Source: a virus
Length of the DNA stretch: 20,453 nt
Strand: one strand, 5' to 3'
IMG/VR virus record: IMGVR_UViG_3300026519_000460
Location: 1 to 20,453 of that record
How positions within the stretch are numbered: position 1 is the stretch's first letter; each line of letters opens with the position of its first letter. The position numbers and the translations under genes were made by a program. This document shows, piece by piece, positions 1 to 7,437 of the stretch. A model generated the notes under the pieces. It searched no databases. It was given only the letters and a program-made list of their open reading frames with translations, and was not told the origin of the DNA.

Positions 1-270
1 ATCCATTACTTCGTTGACCGTGATCTGCACCGGATGGTCGGTCCGGACCGGGTTTCCAGATCCCTGAATGATGTCGAGAATTTCAATGGCGCGATCACCC
101 GGCATTGCAATGAATCCGCCCTGATTATGCGGGGGTTTGCAAAAGACTGGTTGGGCAAGAACCATTTTCACGAGAACAAGGAAATCACCGAGAAGTCCAT
201 TCGTGGGTTCGCAAGCCACACGGTCACGAAAATGCAGGCGGAGCTCGATGCAAGAAAGGGAACAGCGTGA
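1..270 (+). CDS. C-terminal fragment of unknown protein upstream of a QueC-like gene (5' end outside window)
   Basis: The frame is open from base 1 to the TGA at 268-270, giving about 89 residues. The first ATG (34) is internal rather than an obvious start, because the frame is already open before it and no ribosome-binding site precedes it. The fragment is mostly hydrophilic and helical-looking, ends in ELDARKGTA, and has no catalytic motif, signal peptide or membrane segment. I do not recognise the family. Its stop overlaps the GTG start of the QueC-like gene (GTGA at 267-270), so the two are translationally coupled and probably work together. In Qat anti-phage operons a protein of unknown fold (QatB) precedes the QueC-like QatC. 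This could be such a partner, but that rests on position only. Confidence 0.6.
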   Translation: MHYFVDRDLHRMVGPDRVSRSLNDVENFNGAITRHCNESALIMRGFAKDWLGKNHFHENKEITEKSIRGFASHTVTKMQAELDARKGTA

Positions 271-2129
271 GAAAATTCAAGATTGAATGCGGCGGTCAAA
301 CCACCGGCGACAAAGATGCCATTGTGCTGGATGTTCAGGGCGATGCCAGGAACGTCAATCTGCGCGTCGATTATATTACTCGCGGGATGCTCGGGAATGT
401 TCCAGATTTGCTTGCTGACCTGCTGGAAATATCCTCGTATGTTTTTTGCGCAGATCAACGCGCCTCGCGGGGATCAGAGAAGCTGACGAATTACGGTCGC
501 GATTGGCGCCGAGATATGCAATTCAGTATTCCCGTTCGTTGCCCCGATGTCTGGTCAGATGCGCAAGTTCAGAAAGAATTGTGCGACACCCTCGGGTTCC
601 TGTCCGACGATGCCTACACATTTGAATTCACGCTTTCGAAAAATCCGGTGGAAATCCAGGAGCAGTATTTTCCTAACCTGATCGATGCGGCACCAAGCGT
701 GGACGAGGTGGCGCTGTTCTCGGGCGGGATCGATTCCTTTGCAGGCGCAGCGAATGATATCGTGTGCAATAATAAATCCTTGCTGCTTGTCGGCCATTCC
801 GGAGCAACGAAAATTCGCAGTGTTCAGGATATTCTGATCAAGGAATTGAAAGAACGTGGCCATCAACGGCTGGTATCTTTTGTGCCCGTTTGCGTATCCA
901 ACATTGGCGCGCGAACCGTGGAGCACACGCAGCGCACCAGGTCATTCCTGTTCGCATGCCTTGGGCTGGTTATTGCCCAAATGGCGGGGAAAGACCGGTT
1001 CACCTTTTATGAAAATGGCGTCGTCAGCATGAACCCGCCAGTATCCGGTGACATTGTCGGTGGACGCGCAACCCGAACGACTCATCCCCGGGTTCTCCGT
1101 GGACTGGAACGCCTGTTTTCACTGATATTGGAACGGGAAATCTCGATCGATACGCCGCTGCAATGGATGACAAAGCCGGAAGTGGTTCAGTTGATCAAGG
1201 ACGCCGGGATGTCAGACTTACTGCCGATGACGTGCAGTTGCACCAGAACGCATTCGCGAACAAAGGCCCAGCCGCATTGTGGCGAATGCTCTCAGTGTAT
1301 TGACCGTCGATTTGCCGTGCTTGCCGCGGGTATGGAGAAATATGAACCCGCATCAACGTACCGCCTCGATCTGATGACCGCTGACCGCACCGGCAATGAA
1401 AATCTGCGGATGGCGCTGAATTATGTCGCGTTTTTCAACAAGCTGAGGGGCGTTTCCCAAAACCGCTTTCTATTGGAGTATTCCGAGTTTGTTTCGGCCC
1501 TGGGCGAGTTTCCCGGCCTGACTGCGCAAGAGGCCGGAGCGCGGTTGTTTGATATGTTCCAGCGACAAGCGGCGTCGGTTGATTCCGTTATGGTGACGGC
1601 GCTCCGCGACAATGCCGAGGCATTGGTCAAAGGTGAAATTCTCCCTGGGTCACTGCTCGCCTTGTCGAGAAACGTTGAAAATGTCGCCGTTCAGCCGCCG
1701 TCGGACTATGATGCGCAGGCGAAAGAGTTCATTGACCGGCTTGGGGCGCCAATTCTTGAATTTGCTATAGATGATCAGAAGAAGCACGTCCTTTTTCGCA
1801 ACGGCCTGACGCTTGATGGAGTTGATTACAATATGGTTGAAAAGTTGTTGGCCGACTTCCGAGCAGTCAAGCGCGAAGCAGGGACGGCAGAGTGCATATC
1901 CGCGCCAGATTTGGCCAAGGTTCTGGGGAAGACCGAACAATCTATCCGCCAACAACGAAGCCGCATAGGCAAGAAGCTTGCTTCCCTGGCTGCGGACCTC
2001 GGCATTCCTCTGAATGAGGACAGCTTCATCGAAAACCTTCATAGCGAGGGTTACCGGCTCAACCCGAATCTGCGCGAAGTTGCCCTTGCGGATATCAAGA
2101 AAAAGGGGCCGCCACCCACTGAGCCTTGA
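267..2129 (+). CDS. QueC-like PP-loop protein (7-cyano-7-deazaguanine synthase family, Qat/CBASS-type) with C-terminal winged-helix-like domain
   Basis: The start is GTG at 267, overlapping the upstream stop, with a purine-rich AAAGGGA before it. Residues 152-157 read SGGIDS, the PP-loop ATP-pyrophosphatase signature. Residues C323, C325, C338, C341 and C344 form the QueC-type zinc site (CGECSQC ending it). QueC normally turns carboxy-deazaguanine into preQ0 and is about 220-240 residues; this protein has 620. It has about 140 extra N-terminal residues and a long C-terminal part. Residues roughly 505-602 resemble an OmpR-type winged helix, including a terminal GYRLNP hairpin. Long QueC paralogues in defence operons (QatC, Cap9 of type IV CBASS) are known to act outside tRNA modification. 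No other queuosine gene is nearby, so a defence role is more likely than biosynthesis. Family call is firm; system assignment is inference. Confidence 0.85.
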   Translation: MRKFKIECGGQTTGDKDAIVLDVQGDARNVNLRVDYITRGMLGNVPDLLADLLEISSYVFCADQRASRGSEKLTNYGRDWRRDMQFSIPVRCPDVWSDAQVQKELCDTLGFLSDDAYTFEFTLSKNPVEIQEQYFPNLIDAAPSVDEVALFSGGIDSFAGAANDIVCNNKSLLLVGHSGATKIRSVQDILIKELKERGHQRLVSFVPVCVSNIGARTVEHTQRTRSFLFACLGLVIAQMAGKDRFTFYENGVVSMNPPVSGDIVGGRATRTTHPRVLRGLERLFSLILEREISIDTPLQWMTKPEVVQLIKDAGMSDLLPMTCSCTRTHSRTKAQPHCGECSQCIDRRFAVLAAGMEKYEPASTYRLDLMTADRTGNENLRMALNYVAFFNKLRGVSQNRFLLEYSEFVSALGEFPGLTAQEAGARLFDMFQRQAASVDSVMVTALRDNAEALVKGEILPGSLLALSRNVENVAVQPPSDYDAQAKEFIDRLGAPILEFAIDDQKKHVLFRNGLTLDGVDYNMVEKLLADFRAVKREAGTAECISAPDLAKVLGKTEQSIRQQRSRIGKKLASLAADLGIPLNEDSFIENLHSEGYRLNPNLREVALADIKKKGPPPTEP

Positions 2130-2135
2130 TGGGCG

Positions 2136-2220
2136 ATGTCACAAACAAACTGGCGTCATGTCACAATTGAACCGCTCGGGCCCTGATTTTTCAGGGCCTT
2201 TTTCGTGCGGCATGCCACAA
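2136..2220 (+). repeat. Three ATGYCACAA direct repeats
   Basis: ATGTCACAA occurs at 2136-2144 and 2158-2166, exactly 22 bp apart (about two helical turns). A variant, ATGCCACAA, lies at 2212-2220. They flank the terminator and precede the HTH gene. They could be binding sites for that protein, but nothing here proves it. Confidence 0.4.
2179..2203 (+). terminator. Rho-independent terminator after the QueC-like gene
   Basis: An 8-bp perfect GC-rich stem (GGCCCTGA at 2179-2186, TCAGGGCC at 2191-2198) with a TTTT loop is followed by five T. It lies 50 bp after the QueC-like stop and separates that unit from the phage early operon. Confidence 0.88.
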
Positions 2221-2335
2221 AGAAAATTGAGCCTGATTATATAATGAGGCGGCCAAATCTCTGAAATTAATGGGTAACTCCAGACGCCAAAACGTGTCCG
2301 GGAGAAACGCAACCATTAACTTCGTGGAGAGGCCC

Positions 2336-2569
2336 ATGCCTGTCAGACATTTCAACCAGATCGAGCTTGCGGCTCGATGGAACATTTCACCGCGCACACT
2401 GGAGCGGTGGCGTTGGGCCGGTGAAGGCCCGCAATTCATCAAGCTTGGCGGGCGGGTCGTTTACCGACTCGAGGATGTGGAGGCCTTCGAGGCCGAGCAG
2501 ATCCGCCAGGCGACACCTAATGTGCACAGAAATTCTTCGGGCGCAATGGCGCGAGGGGAATGGACATGA
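2336..2569 (+). CDS. Excisionase/MerR-like helix-turn-helix DNA-binding protein
   Basis: A 77-residue protein starting at ATG 2336, chosen because GGAGAGG (2326-2332) sits just before it and homologous sequence begins there; an in-frame ATG at 2270 lacks such a site. Residues about 5-30 (FNQIELAARWNISPRTLERW) form the HTH: first helix, turn, and recognition helix. The following GPQFIKLGGRVVYRLEDVEAF is the wing typical of Xis/AlpA/MerR-like HTH_17 proteins. Such proteins bend DNA for excision or regulate early phage genes. It is the first gene of the replication operon and overlaps the next gene by 4 bp (ATGA). A TATAAT hexamer at 2240-2245 may be its -10 box, but I see no convincing -35. Whether it is an excisionase or a regulator cannot be decided here. 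Confidence 0.8.
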   Translation: MPVRHFNQIELAARWNISPRTLERWRWAGEGPQFIKLGGRVVYRLEDVEAFEAEQIRQATPNVHRNSSGAMARGEWT

Positions 2570-3051
2570 ACATTCCCAATCACATCACACCCGAGACGTT
2601 CAAGCACATGCCCTTGGGAGAAATCGCGAGTTTGCCGGCAGCAGAGCTGGCACGGTTGCAGCAGGAAACGACAAAGGCATTGCGCTCGGCCAAGATGGCC
2701 AGCGACTGGCTCGATGGCGCGCTTGCCCTCAAATACACGGATCAGGCCGATGATTTGCGCCGAGCCGCGCAAAAGGACACCGGAACGGTTCGGTTTGTCG
2801 ACGGTGAAGTCACGGTCAAAACCGACCTTCAGAAACGCGTTGCCTGGGATCAGGCGCAACTAGCCCGGATGGTTGAGCGCATCCGCGCCGCAGGGGATGA
2901 TCCCACCGAGATCATCGACATCAGCTACAAGGTGCCCGAGCGCAAATTTGCAGCCTGGCCCACCTCGATGCAAGAGGCGTTTTGCGATGCCCGCACGGTC
3001 CATCCCGGCAAGCTGAAAATCACCCTCCTGGATGAGGGGGATGCGCAATGA
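2566..3051 (+). CDS. Hypothetical phage protein of the replication operon
   Basis: A 161-residue protein. I place the start at ATG 2566, which overlaps the previous stop (ATGA) and lies 7 nt after GAGGGG (2553-2558). ATG 2560 is also in frame but is only 1 nt from that site. The protein is soluble, highly charged and largely helical in its first 80 residues (LPAAELARLQQETTKALRSA looks like a coiled coil). No enzyme motif is visible. It sits directly before the Sak4-like ATPase and overlaps it (ATGA at 3048-3051). That constant pairing suggests a role in recombination or replication, perhaps as an accessory factor, but I assign no function. Confidence 0.82.
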   Translation: MNIPNHITPETFKHMPLGEIASLPAAELARLQQETTKALRSAKMASDWLDGALALKYTDQADDLRRAAQKDTGTVRFVDGEVTVKTDLQKRVAWDQAQLARMVERIRAAGDDPTEIIDISYKVPERKFAAWPTSMQEAFCDARTVHPGKLKITLLDEGDAQ

Positions 3052-3923
3052 GTCTCCCAATCATCAGTGCCGACGAGCGCTTGGCCGAACAGCGTGGCAT
3101 TAAAGGGTGTATCTTCGGGAAATCCGGAATCGGCAAAACTAGCCTGCTCTGGACGCTCAATCCCGCCACAACCCTGTTCATGGATCTCGAGGCGGGCGAT
3201 CTCGCCATCGAGGGCTGGCAGGGCGACACGATCCGGCCGCGCACCTGGGCCGAGTGCCGGGATTTTGCAGTGTTCATCGGTGGGCCCAATCCAGCCTTGC
3301 GCGATGACCAGCCCTATGGCCCGGCGCATTATGCGGCCGTTTGTGAGCAGTTCGGCGATCCGGCGGCGCTGGAGCGTTACGAGACCATCTTCATCGACTC
3401 GATCACCGTGGCCGGTCGGCTGTGTTTCGGGTGGTGCAAGGGCCAGCCCGAGGCCATGTCGGAAAAGACAGGCAAGCCAGATGTGCGGGGGGCCTACGGG
3501 CTGCATGGCCGCGAAATGATCGGCTGGCTGACGCATCTTCAGCATACGCGGGCAAAAAACATCTGGTTCGTCGGCATTCTCGACGAGAAGCTGGACGATT
3601 TCAATCGCAAGGTATTTTCGCTCCAGATCGACGGGTCCAAAACCGGTCTCGAGCTGCCGGGCATCGTGGACGAGATCATCACGATGGCCGAACTGCCGGG
3701 CGATGACGGCGTGCCATATCGCGCCTTCGTTTGCCAGACGATCAACCCGTGGGGCTTTCCGGCCAAAGATCGCTCGGGTCGCCTCGCGCAAGTCGAGGAG
3801 CCGCATCTCGGCCGCCTGATGGAAAAGATCAGGATGCCCGGTGCACCTGCAATGGAGCGGCTGACCTACACCCAATCCCCCGAACCGGCCGTTGTGGCCG
3901 ATCAGAATACTTCCCCTAACTGA
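3048..3923 (+). CDS. Phage nucleotide-binding AAA ATPase, Sak4/RecA-like
   Basis: A 291-residue P-loop protein. Walker A is GKSGIGKTS at residues 24-32, and Walker B is YETIFIDSIT at 111-120. This spacing and the short RecA-like core match the AAA_24 phage ATP-binding family that includes Sak4, a RecA-like protein that anneals single strands together with a phage SSB. The next gene encodes an SSB-like protein, which fits that pairing. The C-terminal 30 residues are low-complexity and proline-rich. The start ATG overlaps the previous TGA. It presumably acts in recombination-dependent replication or repair of the phage genome. The ATPase call is secure; the annealase role is inferred from family and neighbours. 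Confidence 0.85.
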   Translation: MSLPIISADERLAEQRGIKGCIFGKSGIGKTSLLWTLNPATTLFMDLEAGDLAIEGWQGDTIRPRTWAECRDFAVFIGGPNPALRDDQPYGPAHYAAVCEQFGDPAALERYETIFIDSITVAGRLCFGWCKGQPEAMSEKTGKPDVRGAYGLHGREMIGWLTHLQHTRAKNIWFVGILDEKLDDFNRKVFSLQIDGSKTGLELPGIVDEIITMAELPGDDGVPYRAFVCQTINPWGFPAKDRSGRLAQVEEPHLGRLMEKIRMPGAPAMERLTYTQSPEPAVVADQNTSPN

Positions 3924-3943
3924 ACGAAAAGGAGGGTCCCGCC

Positions 3944-4561
3944 ATGGGTTCCTGGAATGATTTTAACGACGCAAAGACCAATATCAATCTGATCCCCAAG
4001 GGCACGTTGGTCAAGGTTCGCCTGACCATCCGCCCCGGCGGGTTTGATGACCCGAGCCAGGGCTGGACCGGTGGCTACGCTACGCGCGGTTCCACCGGTG
4101 CGGTTTATCTGAACGGCGAATTTACCGTGACCGAGGGCGAATACGCGCGGCGCAAGATATTTACGCTGATCGGGCTTTACAGCCCCAAAGGTCCGGACTG
4201 GACCAACATGGGGCGCAGTTTTGTGCGCGGCATGCTCAATTCGGCACGGGGAATTTCCGACAAGGATATGTCGCCCGAAGCGCAGACGGCGCGGCGGATC
4301 GGTGGCTTTGCCGATCTCGACGGAATCGAGTTCGTTGCCCGTATCGACGTGGGCACCGATGCAAACGGGGATGACAAGAACGAGATCCGTTCTGCGGTGA
4401 CACCTGACCACAAGGATTACGTCCAAATTATGGGTTCGCAGCCCTCGCAGGGTGCAGTGGCTCCGACGCAATCTTCACCGCCACAGAACCCGCAGCAAGG
4501 TCAATCTCCACAAAATCCAGCAGCACCGTCGGTCACTGGCCGGCCGTCCTGGGCACAATAG
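3944..4561 (+). CDS. Putative single-stranded DNA-binding-like protein
   Basis: A 205-residue protein with a strong AAGGAGGG site before ATG 3944. The first 150 residues are beta-rich (LVKVRLTIRPGG, AVYLNGEFTVTEGEY, GIEFVARIDVG), compatible with an OB fold. The last 50 are disordered and rich in Pro, Gln and Ser, ending in GRPSWAQ. This folded head plus flexible tail is the build of SSB proteins, although the tail lacks the usual acidic DDDIPF tip. Together with its place between a Sak4-like ATPase and a helicase, it is best read as the phage SSB. It is only an inference; I do not see a diagnostic motif. The gene ends in TAG, which shows that amber is a working stop codon in this phage. Confidence 0.7.
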   Translation: MGSWNDFNDAKTNINLIPKGTLVKVRLTIRPGGFDDPSQGWTGGYATRGSTGAVYLNGEFTVTEGEYARRKIFTLIGLYSPKGPDWTNMGRSFVRGMLNSARGISDKDMSPEAQTARRIGGFADLDGIEFVARIDVGTDANGDDKNEIRSAVTPDHKDYVQIMGSQPSQGAVAPTQSSPPQNPQQGQSPQNPAAPSVTGRPSWAQ

Positions 4562-4573
4562 GAGGACCTGCGT

Positions 4574-6259
4574 ATGTTACTCCGCCCCCGCCAGAAACTC
4601 TTTGTCGAGCGCAGCATCCGCGCGCTCGATGAACACGGCAATACGATTGGTGTGGCGCCAACAGGTGCCGGCAAGACGATTATGCTGTCGGCGGTGGCCG
4701 GAGACATGGTCGGCGACGGTGACGCCAAGGCCTGTGTGCTTGCGCATCGCGACGAGTTGACGGACCAGAACCGTGGCAAGTTCGCCCGCGTCAACCCCGG
4801 GCTTTCCACCTCGATCGTCGATGCCAAAGAAAAATCATGGCAGGGGCAAGTGACCTTTGCCATGGTGCCGACGCTGACCCGCGCCGCGAATCTCGACGCG
4901 CTGCCCGCGCTTGACCTGCTGGTGATCGACGAAGCCCATCACGCGGCAGCTGACAGCTACCGGCGTATCATCGACAAGGCGCTGGATCGCAATCCCGACT
5001 GTAAGGTTTTCGGGGTCACGGCCACGCCGAACCGGGGTGACAAGAAGGGGCTGCGGCCGGTCTTTTCCAATGTCTCGGACCAGATCCGTACCGGCGAGTT
5101 GATTGCCACAGGTCATCTGGTGCCGCCGCGCACCTTCGTTGTCGATGTCGGTGTGCAGAACGATCTGGGCCGCGTGCGCAAGACGGTGGCAGATTTCGAC
5201 ATGGGCGAGGTCGACGCGATCATGAATCGCGCGCCCGTCACCGACGCCGTGATCGAACATTGGCGCGAAAAGGCAGGGGACCGGCAGACTGTCGTGTTCT
5301 GCTCCACCGTTGATCACGCCCGCAATGTCGCTGACGCGTTCAACGCTGTCGGCGTTCCGACAGGCCTGATTTACGGCGACATGGGCGAGGCCGAACGCAA
5401 GGCGGTGCTGGCGGATTATGGTTCTGGCAAGCTGCGGGTGGTGACAAACGTGGCGGTGCTCGTTGAGGGTTGGGACCATCCGCCCACCTCCTGCGTCGTG
5501 TTGCTGCGGCCGTCGTCCTACAAATCCACCATGATGCAGATGGTTGGTCGGGGCCTGCGCACGGTTGACCCCGGTGAGCATCCGGGTGTTTTGAAAACCG
5601 ATTGCATCGTGCTGGATTTCGGCACTTCGACCCTGCTGCACGGATCGCTCGAACAGGATGTCGATCTCGATGGCTGCGAAGGCAGCGGCGAAGCCCCAAC
5701 CAAGGAATGCCCCGATTGCGAGGCGACCGTGCCGCTGGCGGTGATGGAATGCCCGCTTTGTGGCCATCTCTGGGAACGCGACGAGGCCCACGGGCCCACG
5801 GAGCTTTCCGAATTCGTTATGTCCGAAATCGACCTGCTGAAGCGCTCCAGTTTCCGCTGGTGCGATCTGTTCGGCGATGATGCCGCCCTGATTGCCAACG
5901 GGTTTGCCGCCTGGGGCGGGGTGTTTTTCCTGAATGGTCGCTGGCACGGCATCGGCGGGCGGCAGAAGGAACAGCCCCGATTGCTGGCCGTGGGTGAGCG
6001 CACAGTTTGCCTTGCCGCCGCCGATGACTGGCTGAACACCTACGAGTCCGACGAGAGCGCCCACAAGACCCGGCGCTGGCTGAACCAGCCGCCAACGCAA
6101 AAGCAGCTGCAATATCTGCCTTCGGAATACCGGCAGGATTTCGGGCTGACTCGGTATCAGGCCTCGGCGCTGCTGTCTTTCCGCTTCAATCGCAACGCCA
6201 TCCGCGCGTTGGTGTTTGGTGCCGATAATTCGGCCAATGAAATCGGGAGGGTGGCATGA
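4574..6259 (+). CDS. SF2 DEAD/DEAH-box helicase with C-terminal zinc ribbon
   Basis: A 561-residue superfamily 2 helicase. Motif I is APTGAGKT (28-35), motif II is VIDEAHH (DEAH at 119-122), motif III TATP (149-152), and motif VI QMVGRGLRT (322-330). A zinc ribbon follows, with paired cysteines C379/C382 and C393/C396. About 165 C-terminal residues have no motif I recognise. AGGAGG (4560-4565) precedes the ATG at 4574. The protein should couple ATP hydrolysis to DNA unwinding or translocation and probably opens forks or remodels recombination intermediates. It resembles the UvrB/RAD25-like helicases found in many phage replication modules. The stop overlaps another ATG (ATGA at 6256-6259), but the next gene most likely starts at 6263. 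Confidence 0.9.
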   Translation: MLLRPRQKLFVERSIRALDEHGNTIGVAPTGAGKTIMLSAVAGDMVGDGDAKACVLAHRDELTDQNRGKFARVNPGLSTSIVDAKEKSWQGQVTFAMVPTLTRAANLDALPALDLLVIDEAHHAAADSYRRIIDKALDRNPDCKVFGVTATPNRGDKKGLRPVFSNVSDQIRTGELIATGHLVPPRTFVVDVGVQNDLGRVRKTVADFDMGEVDAIMNRAPVTDAVIEHWREKAGDRQTVVFCSTVDHARNVADAFNAVGVPTGLIYGDMGEAERKAVLADYGSGKLRVVTNVAVLVEGWDHPPTSCVVLLRPSSYKSTMMQMVGRGLRTVDPGEHPGVLKTDCIVLDFGTSTLLHGSLEQDVDLDGCEGSGEAPTKECPDCEATVPLAVMECPLCGHLWERDEAHGPTELSEFVMSEIDLLKRSSFRWCDLFGDDAALIANGFAAWGGVFFLNGRWHGIGGRQKEQPRLLAVGERTVCLAAADDWLNTYESDESAHKTRRWLNQPPTQKQLQYLPSEYRQDFGLTRYQASALLSFRFNRNAIRALVFGADNSANEIGRVA

Positions 6260-6262
6260 GAC

Positions 6263-6679
6263 ATGACCAACTTCCCAACAACAACCGACCGGCAACGCCT
6301 CTGGCATCCGCGTGGCTCGCTCTGTGCAGTCTGCCGGCAACCCACCCGTGGTTTTGGCTGGCGCGATCCGGTGCGCTCGAGTCGACCGCGCCCGTCCTGC
6401 TGGTTCTGTTCGATGGCCTGTCAGGGTTTTTGGGCGGCTCGGGCCCAGGCATCTTCAGGGTGCTCTGTGGCCATGGTTGATCTTACCGAAGAAGAACGTG
6501 CCGCCGTCACCGCCACCATGCAGCGTATCGCCCTGCTGATGGAGGAAATCGGCTGGCAAACCCCGCTAGCCAATCTCACCGAACCACAGGTCCGCGCCCT
6601 GATCGAGGAAGCCGTCGAGGGTTTCCGCGAGGCCATGGCCGATATTGCAAAATCTCAATCGCAGGAGATTCCGTTTTGA
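6263..6679 (+). CDS. DUF6511-type zinc-finger phage protein
   Basis: A 138-residue protein. The N-terminal half has cysteines C21/C24 (CAVC) and C46/C49/C53 (CWFCSMAC), around a GFGW motif, which fits a small zinc-binding domain of the DUF6511 kind found in rhodobacterial prophages. The second half is helical (LTEEERAAVTATMQRIALL and LTEPQVRALIEEAVEGF). The last residues are SQEIPF, recalling the C-terminal tip of SSB proteins. The start is ATG 6263, 3 nt after the helicase stop. An overlapping ORF starting at ATG 6256 in another frame is shorter, hydrophobic and unlikely to be real. The function is unknown; its position suggests replication or recombination. DUF assignment is from memory of the pattern. 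Confidence 0.78.
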   Translation: MTNFPTTTDRQRLWHPRGSLCAVCRQPTRGFGWRDPVRSSRPRPSCWFCSMACQGFWAARAQASSGCSVAMVDLTEEERAAVTATMQRIALLMEEIGWQTPLANLTEPQVRALIEEAVEGFREAMADIAKSQSQEIPF

Positions 6680-7437
6680 TATTGGATTTCAACCACAGGC
6701 CGTCCATGGCTGAGCACATCAACGATCTGGTTGATGCGGCGCTGATTGCCGAGCGGGATGCAGAAATTCCCCGAACCTACCTCGGGGCGTCCCGCCTCGG
6801 CGTAGCCTGCGAACGGGCGCTACAATTCGAGTTCGCGCAAGCGTCAAAGGATGAGGGTAGCGATTTCAGCGGCCAGGTTCTGCGGATCTTCGCCATTGGC
6901 CATATGCTTGAGGATCTGGCCATTCGCTGGTTGCGCGCCGCCGGAATTGATCTGGTGACCCAAAAAACCGACGGGGGTCAGTTCGGGTTCGCGGTTGCCG
7001 GAGGGCGTATTCGTGGGCATGTGGACGGGATCATCATGGGTGCCCCCGCCGCGCTCGGATTGCGCACGCCCGCACTTTGGGAGTGCAAGACCATGAACGC
7101 CAAGAACTGGCGCGCCTGCGTCAAGGATGGCGTGGCGATTTCCAAACCGGTCTACGCTGCACAGATCGCGATCTACCAAGCCTATATGGAGCCGGTCGTG
7201 CCGGGGATTTCCCAAACCCCGGCGCTGTTCACCGCCATTAACAAAGACACGGCCGAGCTTTATCACGAATTTGTCCCGTTCGATGCCGCACTGGCGCAGC
7301 GCATGTCGGACCGCGCCGTGCGTATCTTGCAGGCCACCGATGCGGGCGATCTGCTGCCCCGCATCGCCCAATCCCGCGATTTCTTCGAATGCCGCTTCTG
7401 CTCTTACGCGGACCGCTGCTGGGGGCTGCCTGCATGA
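6676..7437 (+). CDS. PD-(D/E)XK nuclease, Cas4/RecB-like, probable Fe-S protein
   Basis: A 253-residue nuclease. The catalytic core is GHVDGII (D117) and ECK (E136, K138), with Q163 in the next helix as in RecB-type nucleases. Four cysteines frame the domain: C45 near the N-terminus and C239, C242, C248 at the C-terminus (CRFCSYADRC). This is the arrangement that binds a 4Fe-4S cluster in Cas4 and AddB. The likely start is TTG 6676, overlapping the previous stop and 8 nt after AGGAG; TTG 6682 and ATG 6706 are alternatives. It probably resects DNA ends to make single strands for the Sak4-like and SSB-like proteins. No cas1/cas2 or CRISPR array is present, so this is a phage recombination nuclease and not a CRISPR component. 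Confidence 0.87.
   Translation: MILDFNHRPSMAEHINDLVDAALIAERDAEIPRTYLGASRLGVACERALQFEFAQASKDEGSDFSGQVLRIFAIGHMLEDLAIRWLRAAGIDLVTQKTDGGQFGFAVAGGRIRGHVDGIIMGAPAALGLRTPALWECKTMNAKNWRACVKDGVAISKPVYAAQIAIYQAYMEPVVPGISQTPALFTAINKDTAELYHEFVPFDAALAQRMSDRAVRILQATDAGDLLPRIAQSRDFFECRFCSYADRCWGLPA

Noticed and set aside
2227-2245. TTGAGC and TATAAT as a promoter pair
   Set aside because: The hexamers are only 7 bp apart, far too close for sigma-70; the TATAAT alone is kept as a weak hint.
4835-6340. Minus-strand frame of 501 codons opposite the helicase
   Set aside because: The plus strand carries all SF2 helicase motifs; the antisense product shows no domain.
6256-6480. Overlapping frame starting at the ATGA after the helicase
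   Set aside because: It is out of frame with the cysteine-rich DUF6511-type protein and encodes a featureless hydrophobic peptide.
6676-7437. CRISPR Cas4
   Set aside because: The Cas4-like cysteine and PD-(D/E)XK pattern is real, but there is no array, cas1 or cas2 anywhere in the window; the operon is phage replication.
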